DNA of 64,000 nt, taken from Thermococcus gorgonarius (GTDB lineage Archaea > Methanobacteriota_B > Thermococci > Thermococcales > Thermococcaceae). Shown here one piece after another: positions 7,241-15,859 of this stretch (position 1 is its first letter; every line of letters starts with the position of its first letter). Both the position numbers and the translations under genes were made by a program. The notes beneath the pieces are model-generated. The model saw nothing but the letters and a program-made list of their open reading frames with translations, had not been told where the DNA came from and searched no databases. Location of the stretch: positions 1 to 64,000 of the forward strand of contig NZ_CP014855.1 in assembly GCF_002214385.1 (NCBI RefSeq), given 5' to 3'.

Positions 7241-8422
7241 TTAAGACTTTGCCTTTAGCCTCTTGACGTATACCCTGAAAAACATCGGAGTTGTAAGGGC
7301 CGTTAGCATGGACACTACTACGACGCTTGCGAAAATTCCCTGATCTATCAATCCAGCGTTGAGGCCGAAGGTAAGAACTGCCAGCTCGAGGCTTCCTCTA
7401 CCTCCCATTCCAATCCCTATCAGGGCCGAATCTTCCCAGCTGAGGCCGAAGATCCTTGCCCCGAGGCCACAGCCGAGGAACTTCCCCAGTACCGCTGCCA
7501 GATAGAGGGCTCCGATGAATAAGGGATCCATATCCTTGAGCGGAGGGTTGAACATAAGTCCGACGTAGATGAAGAACAGAGGTATGAAGAACTCCGTCAG
7601 GACGACTTCCAGATCGCCTATGAGCTCGTTCAGCTTTATCCTTGTCACAACCATCGGATCCTTCCTCTCGCGGAGCCTGCTTATCGTCAGGCCCGCGAGG
7701 TAGGCTCCTATTATCTGGTTCAGACCGGCTTTCTCCGCTATTATCGCCAGAAGGAAGGTGAGTATGAGAGTGAAGGTGAAGAAGACGTTTAGATTTTTGA
7801 TGGCGCTCTTGATCCATTCTGCCCTTTTGAAGACGTATTCCGAGAATAGAAGAACGCCTCCTATGAACACGACTATTTTCAGAGTTAAGATGGCAAAAGA
7901 AGTAACCTCGAGGCTTCCCCGCGAAAGTGCCGTTATTATACCAATCAGGTAGACCGCCATTATGTCGTCTGCGAAGGCAGCCCCCATGAGGATGGAAGAA
8001 ACCTCACGTTTGATCCTTTCCTTGACGATTACTCCACTCGTGACCTCTATGGCAGTGTTACCGAGGGTTATTCCCACGAATATTGCCGCTAGGGTTCCTC
8101 TCCCAAAGGCTGTAACCGTAAGGAATCCCAAAACGAAGGAAAAGGCAACGCCAAGAGCGGCTACAACAGTGGCCTTCTTTGTGTTCTGAGCTATGGCCGA
8201 GAAGTTGCTGGTCAGCCCCGTGTAGAGCATCATCATTATCAGCCCAAACTCTGCCAGAACGTGGAGTTCCTCACTCGGCTCTACGATGCCCAAGAGGAAA
8301 GGGCCGAGGACTATTCCAGTGAGGACGTGGGCTATTATAGGGTGGACTTCGAATTTCTCAAGGCCCCATTCCAGGCTTTTCGCAACGACGAGAAGAAGGG
8401 CCAACGCCATCAGGAAGTCCAC
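7241..8422 (-). CDS. CPA2-family cation:proton antiporter (KefB/NapA-like)
   Basis: The protein of 393 residues has about twelve hydrophobic helices and matches the Na+/H+ exchanger domain: HPIIAHVLTGIVLGPFLLG near the N-terminus, ITLGNTAIEVTSGV and GAAFADDIMAVYLIG in the middle. The adjacent aspartates in AFADD are the ion-binding pair expected of an electrogenic NapA-like exchanger. There is no C-terminal TrkA-N or TrkA-C domain, so regulation by bound nucleotide is not expected. The start is GTG 8422, one base after the DUF131 stop, with AGGAGGGG inside the end of that gene, so translation is probably coupled. Substrate could be Na+ or K+. Confidence 0.9.
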   Translation of the reverse strand: MDFLMALALLLVVAKSLEWGLEKFEVHPIIAHVLTGIVLGPFLLGIVEPSEELHVLAEFGLIMMMLYTGLTSNFSAIAQNTKKATVVAALGVAFSFVLGFLTVTAFGRGTLAAIFVGITLGNTAIEVTSGVIVKERIKREVSSILMGAAFADDIMAVYLIGIITALSRGSLEVTSFAILTLKIVVFIGGVLLFSEYVFKRAEWIKSAIKNLNVFFTFTLILTFLLAIIAEKAGLNQIIGAYLAGLTISRLRERKDPMVVTRIKLNELIGDLEVVLTEFFIPLFFIYVGLMFNPPLKDMDPLFIGALYLAAVLGKFLGCGLGARIFGLSWEDSALIGIGMGGRGSLELAVLTFGLNAGLIDQGIFASVVVVSMLTALTTPMFFRVYVKRLKAKS

Positions 8423-8423
8423 G

Positions 8424-8669
8424 TCATCCCCTCCTGGCCAGCAGGATTCCTATTATCCACAGGGCCATGAGCAGGACTGCTAGTATCATGGCGATCGTTG
8501 CCCCCCTGCTAGTTCCGAACACTATGGGAATTGGCCCTATCATTATAACCCCGCCGCCTTCAACCTCTGCATCTCCACCGAGGGATGACACCAGTGTTCC
8601 TATGAACACCAGGAGAAAGCCCATGAAGATGAGCGCAATCCCGGTCATTATGAGTAGTTCTCCCTTCAT
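8424..8669 (-). CDS. Small membrane protein, DUF131/TIGR00304 family
   Basis: The 81-residue protein has two hydrophobic segments (residues about 6-30 and 56-76) separated by a short acidic and glycine-rich loop (GGDAEVEGGGVIMIGPIPIVFG). The GPIPIVFG segment is the signature of the archaeal DUF131/TIGR00304 family, whose function is unknown. It is the first gene of the operon with the CPA2 antiporter, whose GTG start comes one base after its stop, hinting that it might be an accessory subunit; that is inference. GGAGGAACG precedes the ATG. The gene shares a short promoter region (8670-8748) with the divergent HAD gene: GTTTTAAAAAGG on this strand, AGGTTTTTAAG on the other. Confidence 0.85.
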   Translation of the reverse strand: MKGELLIMTGIALIFMGFLLVFIGTLVSSLGGDAEVEGGGVIMIGPIPIVFGTSRGATIAMILAVLLMALWIIGILLARRG

Positions 8670-8748
8670 CGTTCCTCCTTTGGGGACTTCCTTTTTAAAA
8701 CTTCACGCAGGTTTTTAAGAGTTATATCCAACATCCAGTGGTGATAGC

Positions 8749-9438
8749 TTGCTTGTGATCGTTGACCTCGACGACACCCTGTGCAACACCTGGGAGGCGG
8801 GCAAGAAAACCCTCCTCAAGGTTATTATGTACGCTCTCAGGCGGCGGAAGTTCAGGCTTATCAAGTACTTCCTTTTCAGGGAGTACCGAAAGTTAGAGAA
8901 CTTCGATCGGTACCATACAATGGACGTTAACGACATAATTCGAGAGGTTCTTACACGGATTTATCCAGGTATCCAAAGTGAAGAGGTGGAGGAAATAACA
9001 TCCCTGGTTGAGAAAGAGTTCTTCTCCCGGCTGAGGCTCTACCCCGATGCCCTTCCCTTCCTGCGGGCTCTTCGAAAGATGGGTGCCAGAGTAGTCTTGG
9101 TAACGGACTCCTCTTCGGAGTGGCAGAGGAAGAAGCTCAAGATGCTGGGCATTGAAGGCTTTTTTGACGACGTTATAATCAGCGGGGAGACCGGCTACTC
9201 AAAGCTAACCCCCCACAACTTTAAGCTGGCCGTTTCTAAGTTTGGGGACGATAAGGTGTACGTCGTAGGTGATAGAGACGAAACGGACATGGCGGGTGCG
9301 AAGGCCATAGGTGCCGTTGGCATACTTGTTAGAAGGGGCTACTTCAGGGGAAGACCGTCTAAAAACGCCGACTACGTGGTTCATGACCTTTTTGAGGCCC
9401 TGGAGGTGATAAGAAATGCCAGAGGGGATAAAAACTGA
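8749..9438 (+). CDS. HAD-superfamily hydrolase (phosphatase)
   Basis: The 229-residue protein shows the HAD motifs in order: IVDLDDTLCNT (nucleophile Asp6 and acid/base Asp8), LVTDSSS (motif II), the KLTPHNF lysine (motif III) and VGDRDETDMAGA (motif IV metal acids). An alpha-helical cap is inserted after motif I, as in the phosphoglycolate phosphatase-like branch. It should hydrolyse a phosphomonoester, but the substrate cannot be read. The TTG at 8749 with GGTGAT just before it is taken as start; GTG 8755 is an alternative. The 3' end overlaps the dolichol-kinase-like gene by 23 bases, so the two are translated together and may act in the same lipid-phosphate pathway. Confidence 0.87.
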   Translation: MLVIVDLDDTLCNTWEAGKKTLLKVIMYALRRRKFRLIKYFLFREYRKLENFDRYHTMDVNDIIREVLTRIYPGIQSEEVEEITSLVEKEFFSRLRLYPDALPFLRALRKMGARVVLVTDSSSEWQRKKLKMLGIEGFFDDVIISGETGYSKLTPHNFKLAVSKFGDDKVYVVGDRDETDMAGAKAIGAVGILVRRGYFRGRPSKNADYVVHDLFEALEVIRNARGDKN

Positions 9439-10042
9439 AATCAAGCGGAAGGCCCTTCATTTGACGGGACTCACCGTTCCCGCTTTTTACGTGCTCTTTG
9501 GTAGGGAGTTAACCCTCACCTTTGTGGCCTTTGCCTTTGTCCTGTTTGTGGTTCTTGAGCCCTTTAGAATCATTGAAGAGCTGAGGGACAGGATAAAGGT
9601 TAGGCTTAAGATAATAAGCCCGGAGATGGTCAACGGCGTGGAGGTCATTGAGAAGCACATTAAGGATATAGAGAGGTCTCACGAGAGGAACGGCATAGGG
9701 GCCCACGTATACTTTTCACTGGCTTCCCTTGTTATAGTATACTTCTTTTCTGGAAAGATAGCCATAGCCGCGATAACCGTTGCAACGATAGGTGACGCTC
9801 TAGCAGCTATAGTCGGGAAAAGCTTTGGAAGGCATCGCTTCTCCAACGGAAAGAGCCTGGAAGGAAGCCTGGCTTATTTCATCTCCGGGGTGATTGTAAT
9901 AGCCCCCCTCATGGGGCTGGTTGCTGCGGTGGTAGGCTCTTTAGCTGGTACCATAGTTGAGTTTTATGAGCTACCTCCTGACGACAACTTCTCTAACCAG
10001 CTGGCGATTGCGGTGACACTCTACCTCCTCACTTTCCTCTGA
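9416..10042 (+). CDS. Dolichol/phytol kinase-like membrane protein (SEC59 family)
   Basis: The protein of 208 residues has about six membrane helices and the CTP-dependent polyprenol kinase hallmarks: RKALHLTGL at the N-terminus, GDALAAIVGKSFGRHRF and GKSLEGSLAYF in the second half. Family members phosphorylate dolichol, phytol or geranylgeraniol using CTP. In Thermococcus a dolichol kinase would recharge the lipid carrier used for N-glycosylation, or salvage geranylgeraniol for ether lipids. Which of these applies is not settled by sequence. It overlaps the upstream HAD gene by 23 bases and is followed by the promoter of the GH57 gene. Confidence 0.83.
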   Translation: MPEGIKTEIKRKALHLTGLTVPAFYVLFGRELTLTFVAFAFVLFVVLEPFRIIEELRDRIKVRLKIISPEMVNGVEVIEKHIKDIERSHERNGIGAHVYFSLASLVIVYFFSGKIAIAAITVATIGDALAAIVGKSFGRHRFSNGKSLEGSLAYFISGVIVIAPLMGLVAAVVGSLAGTIVEFYELPPDDNFSNQLAIAVTLYLLTFL

Positions 10043-10072
10043 TACGTGCTCGGCATGGGCAAAAAGGTAAAG

Positions 10073-10080
10073 TATTTATA
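10073..10080 (+). promoter_or_regulatory. TATA box of GH57 gene
   Basis: TATTTATA preceded by GTAAAG (BRE-like) lies 50 bases before the ATG at 10130. The predicted transcript start falls within the TGM operator immediately downstream. Confidence 0.7.
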
Positions 10081-10093
10081 CCAGAAACTTCAG

Positions 10094-10110
10094 TATCACT
10101 TTCAGTGATA
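10094..10110 (+). promoter_or_regulatory. Thermococcales Glycolytic Motif (TGM), perfect copy
   Basis: TATCAC-N5-GTGATA is an exact match to the TGM bound by the TrmB-family regulator Tgr/TrmBL1. It lies downstream of the TATA box, the arrangement known for genes that are repressed without sugar and released when maltodextrins or similar sugars are present. Confidence 0.88.
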
Positions 10111-10129
10111 ACATCTGTGGGTGATCGTA

Positions 10130-12091
10130 ATGGTGAACTTCATCTTCGGGATACACAACCACCAGCCGCTGGGGAATTTCGGGTGGGTGATGGAAAGCGC
10201 TTACGAAAGGTCGTACAGGCCCTTCATGGAGACGCTGGAGAACTATCCCAACATGAAGGTCGCAGCCCACTACTCGGGCCCGCTCTTGGAGTGGATAGCG
10301 GAGAACAGACCAGAGCACATCGACCTTCTCCGCTCGCTCGTTAAGAAGGGCCAGCTCGAGATAGTCGTGGCCGGCTTCTACGAGCCTGTTTTGGCGGCAA
10401 TCCCCAAAGAGGACAGGGTAGAACAGATAAACCTGCTGAAGGATTTCGCGAAGAGGCTCGGCTACGAGGCTAAGGGCGTCTGGCTAACGGAGCGCGTCTG
10501 GCAGCCCGAACTCGTTAAGAGCCTCCGAGCGGCGGGCATAGAGTACGTCATAGTTGACGACTACCACTTTATGAGCGCTGGCCTTGCCAAGGAAGAACTC
10601 TTCTGGCCCTACTACACCGAGGACGGTGGTGAAGTTATAACTGTCTTCCCGATAGACGAGAAGCTCCGCTACCTGATCCCATTCAGGCCCGTCGAGAAAA
10701 CGCTGGAGTACCTCCACAGCCTTGACGACGGGGACGAGAGCAAGGTGGCCGTATTCCACGACGACGGCGAGAAGTTCGGCGTCTGGCCGGGAACCTACGA
10801 GTGGGTCTACGAGAAAGGCTGGCTCAGGGAGTTCTTTGACAGGATTTCCAGCGACGAAAGGATAAACCTCATGCTCTACTCTGAGTACCTCGCGAGGTTC
10901 AAGCCGAGGGGACTTGTCTACCTCCCGATAGCTTCCTACTTCGAGATGAGCGAGTGGTCCCTTCCAGCAAAGCAGGCGAAGCTCTTCGTCGAGTTTGTTG
11001 AGGAACTCAAGAGAGAGAACAAGTTCGAAAAGTACCGCGTCTTTGTCCGCGGCGGCATCTGGAAGAACTTCTTCTTCAAGTACCCGGAGAGCAACTACAT
11101 GCACAAGCGCATGCTGATGGTGAGCAAAGCCGTCAGGGACAACCCTGAGGCGAGGCAGTTTGTACTCAAGGCCCAGTGCAACGACGCCTACTGGCACGGT
11201 GTCTTCGGCGGCGTTTACCTCCCGCACCTTCGCAGGGCAATATGGGAGAACATTATAAGGGCAAACAGCTTTGTTTCCACTGGAAGCTTCGTCAGGGACA
11301 TAGACTTCGACGGCCGTGACGAGGTCTTTCTGGAGAACGAAAACTTCTACGCCGTCTTCAAGCCTGCCTACGGTGGGGCGCTCTTTGAGTTTTCCTCCAA
11401 GAGGAAGGCCGTCAACTACAACGATGTTATAGCAAGGCGCTGGGAACACTACCACGAGGTTCCAGAGGCAGCGACTCCGGAGGAAGATGACGGCGAGGGC
11501 GTTGCCAGCATACACGAGCTCGGAAAGCAGATCCCCGACGAGATAAGGCGTGAATTAGCCTACGACAGCCACCTGAGGGCCATCCTTCAGGACCACTTTA
11601 TAGAACCAGAAACGACCCTCGACGAGTACAGGCTCAACCGCTATCTGGAGCTGGGCAACTTCATTAGTGGAGCCTACGACTTCAGCCTCTTTGAGAACGG
11701 GCTAACCCTTGAGAAGGACGGAACCGTCTCAGGAAAGCCCGCCAGAGTGGAGAAGACCTTCCACCTCACGGATGACGGTTTCGTAGTTGACTACACCGTT
11801 AGGAGCGATGCTAAAGCCATCTTCGGCGTCGAGCTTAACCTGGCCGTCCACAGCGTCATGGAAGATCCGGCTGAATTCGAGGCTGAGAGCTTCGAGGTCG
11901 ACGACCCCTACGGCATCGGAAAGGTGAGGATAGAGCTAGACAAGAAAGCGAGAATCTGGAAGTATCCGATAAAGACTCTGAGCCAGAGCGAGAGTGGATG
12001 GGACTTCATCCAGCAGGGCGTCAGCTACACTGTGCTGTTCCCGGTGGATGGAGAACTGCGCTTCAGGCTGAGGTTCAGGGAGCTGTTGTGA
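10130..12091 (+). CDS. GH57 4-alpha-glucanotransferase
   Basis: The 653-residue cytoplasmic protein matches the well-studied Thermococcus litoralis 4-alpha-glucanotransferase in length and motif order: GIHNHQPLGNFGW near the N-terminus, WLTERVWQPEL with the nucleophile Glu121, and FHDDGEKFGVWP with the acid/base Asp212. The C-terminal 250 residues form the beta-sandwich domain of this GH57 branch. The enzyme transfers alpha-1,4-glucan segments between maltodextrins, producing longer chains and cycloamylose, and is part of maltodextrin metabolism. ATG 10130 is chosen with GGTGAT ahead of it; GTG 10121 is the alternative. A perfect TGM operator sits between TATA box and start. A DUF257 gene converges on its 3' end. 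Confidence 0.95.
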   Translation: MVNFIFGIHNHQPLGNFGWVMESAYERSYRPFMETLENYPNMKVAAHYSGPLLEWIAENRPEHIDLLRSLVKKGQLEIVVAGFYEPVLAAIPKEDRVEQINLLKDFAKRLGYEAKGVWLTERVWQPELVKSLRAAGIEYVIVDDYHFMSAGLAKEELFWPYYTEDGGEVITVFPIDEKLRYLIPFRPVEKTLEYLHSLDDGDESKVAVFHDDGEKFGVWPGTYEWVYEKGWLREFFDRISSDERINLMLYSEYLARFKPRGLVYLPIASYFEMSEWSLPAKQAKLFVEFVEELKRENKFEKYRVFVRGGIWKNFFFKYPESNYMHKRMLMVSKAVRDNPEARQFVLKAQCNDAYWHGVFGGVYLPHLRRAIWENIIRANSFVSTGSFVRDIDFDGRDEVFLENENFYAVFKPAYGGALFEFSSKRKAVNYNDVIARRWEHYHEVPEAATPEEDDGEGVASIHELGKQIPDEIRRELAYDSHLRAILQDHFIEPETTLDEYRLNRYLELGNFISGAYDFSLFENGLTLEKDGTVSGKPARVEKTFHLTDDGFVVDYTVRSDAKAIFGVELNLAVHSVMEDPAEFEAESFEVDDPYGIGKVRIELDKKARIWKYPIKTLSQSESGWDFIQQGVSYTVLFPVDGELRFRLRFRELL

Positions 12092-12111
12092 ACTTCTTTT
12101 TCTGTTTGTTT

Positions 12112-12771
12112 TCAAATTCTAAAGAGAACCCCCTCTAACTCCTTGTTCAGGGATTTTGCGATGTAGAACTCTATCATGTGCCCCTTCTTTTCCGTTCTAA
12201 TAACCGTCGTGGCTATGTCCTCGAGGAGTTTTAGTGAGAGCTCTTTATCGCCCGAGAGCACGTCCCTTTTCAGGAAGTATATCCCGAGCCGGTTGGGGAG
12301 TCCTACGTAACCGGCCAGGTAACTGATTATTGTCTGGGCTCCCCTGATGGTGAGGTCAGAAACTGCAAACAGCTTCTCAAGACCAACGACTACAGCCAGA
12401 ACTTTTCCGCTTGGGTTTTCTATTAGGGGCTGATAAGCCTCCTTGAATTTTCTCACAAGAACTGTTGGCTCTGATATGTTCTCTATGTGGGCTATGATTT
12501 TTCCAAACTTTCTTAAACCGCCTATCTTTATGGCCTCCAGTTCGGACAGTTTTTCCGTTTCAAAGCCCATAAGCTTCATCTTGGAGACCATTGCCGGGTA
12601 AGAGTCGAGCACGTCCACGATGACCGTTCGGAACCCCTTCTTCTCCGCCCAATCGAGAAGCTGGTAGAAGCCAAATGTCATGTCTCCCTCTCCCACCCTC
12701 TCAAAAAGGACGGTCTCTCCCATCTTTATGGATTCCCAAAGCTCTATCATAACTGAGTCCCTCAAACCCAT
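12112..12771 (-). CDS. DUF257 family protein (paralogue 1)
   Basis: The soluble protein of 219 residues belongs to the Thermococcales-specific DUF257 family. Recognisable elements are IKMGETVLFERVGEGD, a VDVLDSYP segment, KLMGFETEKL and IKIGG, then a long C-terminal alpha/beta region. The alternation of beta strands and helices, with a glycine-rich GETVL turn in the expected first-loop position, recalls RecA/KaiC-like or DUF835-like folds without a Walker motif, so ATP binding is not indicated. No function is known. A second copy lies at 22659-23324; both sit beside TGM-controlled glucan genes. GGTGATGCAGA precedes the ATG, and GAGATTTAAAC at about 12834 is a probable TATA box. Confidence 0.85.
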   Translation of the reverse strand: MGLRDSVMIELWESIKMGETVLFERVGEGDMTFGFYQLLDWAEKKGFRTVIVDVLDSYPAMVSKMKLMGFETEKLSELEAIKIGGLRKFGKIIAHIENISEPTVLVRKFKEAYQPLIENPSGKVLAVVVGLEKLFAVSDLTIRGAQTIISYLAGYVGLPNRLGIYFLKRDVLSGDKELSLKLLEDIATTVIRTEKKGHMIEFYIAKSLNKELEGVLFRI

Positions 12772-12893
12772 TCTGCATCACCATGCAGGTGTGTTCCTTC
12801 TGAGAACTACACTATACTATCTTTGTTCGTGATGTTTAAATCTCTTGCGTTTTGATTGTCCTTAAAAATGAGTTTAGAAGGACGATAGTAAAA

Positions 12894-13814
12894 CTAAGGC
12901 TTAATCCTGAAATCAACCGGCTTTTCCAGCCCCCAGAACCTGCAGAAGGAGCAGACCTCGCCGCTTGACGGCATTCCGCAGACTTTGCACTCCCTCAGCT
13001 CTGCCTCCTCCAGCTCGGCTTCGAACAGGTGCTTCTTTCTCAGGTAGCCCTTGACGAAGTTGATCTTCGTCCCCGGCCTCTTCTCCTCCATTTCGTTTAG
13101 AATCGCCTTCCATTCGAGCGTCGTCGCTCCCCTAGCGTGGGGGCACTCGTCTATCTCGTACTCTATGCCGTTGGCTAAAGCGTAGGCAACGACCTCCCTC
13201 TCGGTGACCTCGTAGAGGGGCTTGACCTTCTTCACCAGCTTGCCATTGAAGGCCGAGGGTGTCACCGGCCCCTGCTTCGCCAGGTACTGCGTGTTCCAGT
13301 TCATTATGTTGTTGAAGATGAAGCTCGCCTCGTCGTCAAGGTTGTGGCCGGTGGCAACGACGTCAAAGCCGTTGTCGTAGGCGAACTTGTTGAAGATGTA
13401 GCGCTTGGTCAGGCCGCAGTATGAGCAGGTTGGCCTCCTCGTCCTTACCTCGCCTATTCCCGCTCCCAGAAGCTCCCTCACGCGGACGATGTGGAGGGGA
13501 GCACCTATCATCTCGCACTGCTTTTTGGCGTAGCGCTCGCCCTTCTCGCTGTATTCGCCTATTCCAAGGTTTATGTGGAGGCATTCAATGTTGTAGCCAA
13601 ACTTCTTGAGGACGTAGGCGGTGACGGCTGAGTCCTTTCCGCCCGAGACGACGACCAAAATCCTATCGTCAGGTTTGAGCATCTTGTAGCGCTCTATCGT
13701 CCTCTTAACCTTCCTCTCGAAGTATTCAGTAAAGTGCTCCTCACAGAGGTACATTTTTGGATAATGGAGCTTGATGAAAGCTGGCTTGTCGCAGAACTTG
13801 CACTTTATCGGCAT
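12894..13814 (-). CDS. tRNA 2-thiolation enzyme, TtuA/Ncs6-like
   Basis: The 306-residue protein of the TtuA/TIGR00269 family has an N-terminal zinc ribbon (CKFCDKPA, CEEHF), a PP-loop ATP-pyrophosphatase domain with VVSGGKDSAV, the RPTCSYCGLTKR cysteine pair that holds the iron-sulfur cluster, and a C-terminal ribbon (CKVCG, CSFC). Such enzymes adenylate uridine 54 (TtuA) or uridine 34 (Ncs6) of tRNA and insert sulfur delivered by a ubiquitin-like carrier. Thiolated U54 stabilises tRNA at high temperature. The start is placed at the ATG with GGTGAG before it, not the upstream TTG, because the extra stretch would contain the TATA box. It is transcribed divergently from carS. Choice between U54 and U34 needs phylogeny. 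Confidence 0.88.
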   Translation of the reverse strand: MPIKCKFCDKPAFIKLHYPKMYLCEEHFTEYFERKVKRTIERYKMLKPDDRILVVVSGGKDSAVTAYVLKKFGYNIECLHINLGIGEYSEKGERYAKKQCEMIGAPLHIVRVRELLGAGIGEVRTRRPTCSYCGLTKRYIFNKFAYDNGFDVVATGHNLDDEASFIFNNIMNWNTQYLAKQGPVTPSAFNGKLVKKVKPLYEVTEREVVAYALANGIEYEIDECPHARGATTLEWKAILNEMEEKRPGTKINFVKGYLRKKHLFEAELEEAELRECKVCGMPSSGEVCSFCRFWGLEKPVDFRIKP

Positions 13815-13907
13815 TTTTCTCACCGGGTAGGAGTCCTTCCCACCGGTTAAAAAGACTTCCACCGGAAGCCTTTTTAAAATACCCTCCAACAGCCTCCGGT
13901 GGAATCA

Positions 13908-14423
13908 ATGGGCGCGCTCTCATCGATACTCTGGGCATTTTGGTACATACTCCCGGCTTACTTTGCCAACGCATCCCCCGTAGTGCTCGGCGGGGGGAGG
14001 CCAATAGACGGGGGCAGGAACTGGAGGGACGGAAGGAGGATCCTCGGCGACGGGAAGACGTGGAGGGGCTTCTTCGGCGGCGTTGCGGCTGGAACGCTTG
14101 TCGGTGTAATTCAGTACTTCATAACTCCCGGCTTTTACGGCTCTCTCAAAACCGCCCTCCTGCTGGCATTTCTCCTGTCCTTCGGTGCCCTCGTTGGTGA
14201 CCTCGTGGGGAGCTTCATAAAGCGGCGCTTGAACCTTCCTAGGGGTTATCCCGCCGTTGGCCTCGATCAGCTGGGGTTCCTAATAAGCGCCCTGGCCTTC
14301 GCTTATCCGGTCAAAACGGTCTCCTCCGGCCAGATGCTCGCTCTTCTGATCCTCACGCCCCTGATCCACTGGTCGGCCAACTACTTCGCCTACAAGATGG
14401 GCTGGAAGAGTGTTCCTTGGTGA
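13908..14423 (+). CDS. carS: CDP-archaeol synthase CarS
   Basis: This membrane protein of 171 residues has about five helices and the CarS (DUF46) signature ILGDGKTWRGFFGG, with YPAVGLDQLGF further on. CarS transfers CMP from CTP to 2,3-di-O-geranylgeranylglyceryl phosphate, giving the activated precursor for all archaeal polar head groups. The early PANASPVVLGGGRP-like segment is typical of the family. ATG 13908 is preferred over GTG 13899 because GGTGGA lies five bases ahead of it. The gene is divergent from the tRNA thiolation gene, and CTTTTTAAAATA at 13870-13881 is its likely TATA box. Length is normal for the family. Confidence 0.93.
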   Translation: MGALSSILWAFWYILPAYFANASPVVLGGGRPIDGGRNWRDGRRILGDGKTWRGFFGGVAAGTLVGVIQYFITPGFYGSLKTALLLAFLLSFGALVGDLVGSFIKRRLNLPRGYPAVGLDQLGFLISALAFAYPVKTVSSGQMLALLILTPLIHWSANYFAYKMGWKSVPW

Positions 14424-14440
14424 CACTTTCGCCCACTCAA

Positions 14441-14450
14441 CTTTTTAAAC
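14441..14450 (+). promoter_or_regulatory. TATA box of a leaderless gene
   Basis: CTTTTTAAAC lies 22-31 bases before ATG 14472 and there is no ribosome binding site between them, so the methylthiotransferase mRNA is probably leaderless. Confidence 0.55.
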
Positions 14451-14471
14451 CCCTCCCCTCAGCTGGCATCG

Positions 14472-15743
14472 ATGGTCGGGGTTTACGTTGAGAGCTACGG
14501 CTGTACCAGGAACAAGGCAGACGGCGAGATCATGGAGGCTATACTGGTTAGGGCGGGCTATGATCTTGCTGAAACTCCCGAGAGTGCCGATTACGTTGTA
14601 GTGAACACCTGCGCCGTTAAAGATCCAACTGAACACAAAATGGCACGCAGAATAAAGGAGCTCCTAGACTCAGGGAAGAGAGTTATAGTCACTGGCTGTC
14701 TGGTTCACGTTAATCCCGACGTTATAGACAGGCGCGTTTCGGGTATGCTTGGGGTTAAGAGCATAGATAGAATAGCTGAAGCCATAGAGGTTGCGGAGCG
14801 CGGTGGAAAACTGATAAGCGTTGAGGGCTGGCGTGAGAGGAATCCCGATAAGCTTGAACTCCCCCGCCTCTGGAAGTCCGGTGTTGTTTTTGTGGTTCCA
14901 ATAAGCGAGGGCTGCCTGAACGCCTGCACCTACTGCGCGACGCGCTTCGCGAGGGGTGTTTTGAAGAGCTATAAGCCCGAGCTTGTGGTCAAGTGGGTTA
15001 AGGATGCCCTGGCTAGAGGGTACAAGGAAATACAGCTCTCCAGCGAGGACACAGGCTGCTACGGCTTTGACATCGGAACGAATCTGGCCAGGCTCCTCGA
15101 TGAGATAACGGCCATCGAAGGTGACTTCCGCGTTAGGGTCGGCATGATGAATCCGAACCATGTGATAAAGATACTCGACGAGCTTATTGAGGCCTACCAG
15201 AGTGAGAAGGTCTACAAGTTCCTTCATCTCCCGGTTCAGAGCGGTGACAACGAAATCCTGAGGAGAATGGGCCGGAACTATACTGTTGAGGAGTTTGAAG
15301 AAATAGTTCGTGAGTTCAGAAGAAAGGTTCCAGGTTTGAACCTCAACACGGATATAATAGTCGGCTTTCCCGGTGAGACGGATGAGGCCTTCGAGAATAC
15401 GGTTGAGCTCGTGAAGCGTGTGAGACTGGACAAGATAAACGTCTCCCGCTACTCTCCGAGGCCGGGAACGATAGCGGCGAGATGGAAGCAGTTGCCAGGC
15501 TGGAAGGTTAAGGAGCGTTCCAGAATTCTTCACAGGCTCAGGCTCGGGATAGCCTATGAGATAAACCAGTCTTACCTCGGTAAGAAGGTTGAGGTGCTCG
15601 TTCACGGTTCCGGCGAAAAGGGTGGAATCGAGGGTAGGACCTTCAACTACAAGGAGATAATCCTTGACTCTGGAAGGGCAGGTGAGCTAGTTGAGGCTAA
15701 AGTTACCGGGACAACGGCCACTTACCTTCTTGGAGAGATCTGA
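14472..15743 (+). CDS. tRNA methylthiotransferase, MtaB/CDKAL1-like (t6A to ms2t6A)
   Basis: The 423-residue radical-SAM enzyme has the full methylthiotransferase plan. The N-terminal domain holds three cluster cysteines (Cys11 in YGCTRNK, Cys47 in NTCAV, Cys76 in TGCL). The radical-SAM core has EGCLNACTYCATRFARG (CxxxCxxC), and a TRAM domain of about 60 residues ends the protein. The archaeal branch adds a methylthio group to the N6-threonylcarbamoyladenosine at position 37 of ANN-decoding tRNAs. No ribosome binding site precedes the ATG, fitting a leaderless transcript from the TATA box at 14441. Its location between CarS and ArcS puts it within a loose cluster of tRNA modification genes. 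Confidence 0.92.
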   Translation: MVGVYVESYGCTRNKADGEIMEAILVRAGYDLAETPESADYVVVNTCAVKDPTEHKMARRIKELLDSGKRVIVTGCLVHVNPDVIDRRVSGMLGVKSIDRIAEAIEVAERGGKLISVEGWRERNPDKLELPRLWKSGVVFVVPISEGCLNACTYCATRFARGVLKSYKPELVVKWVKDALARGYKEIQLSSEDTGCYGFDIGTNLARLLDEITAIEGDFRVRVGMMNPNHVIKILDELIEAYQSEKVYKFLHLPVQSGDNEILRRMGRNYTVEEFEEIVREFRRKVPGLNLNTDIIVGFPGETDEAFENTVELVKRVRLDKINVSRYSPRPGTIAARWKQLPGWKVKERSRILHRLRLGIAYEINQSYLGKKVEVLVHGSGEKGGIEGRTFNYKEIILDSGRAGELVEAKVTGTTATYLLGEI

Positions 15744-15859
15744 CGAAGCTTTTCTGTTGGTGACCTTGCGTCTCTGGAATATCGCTAAAATGCTAAGCCC
15801 GGGGACTTTATTTTGGAAGAAAAAGAGTGAGAAAGCTTTTTGGGCGGGGTAGCTTCTGA

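Noticed and set aside
10484-11515. 343-codon minus-strand frame inside the GH57 gene
   Set aside because: Lies wholly within a well-identified gene on the other strand; its translation is biased to Leu/Val/Pro as expected from the complement of GC-rich archaeal codons.
14670-15605. 311-codon minus-strand frame inside the methylthiotransferase gene
   Set aside because: A shadow of the plus-strand gene, with no motif and no start signal.
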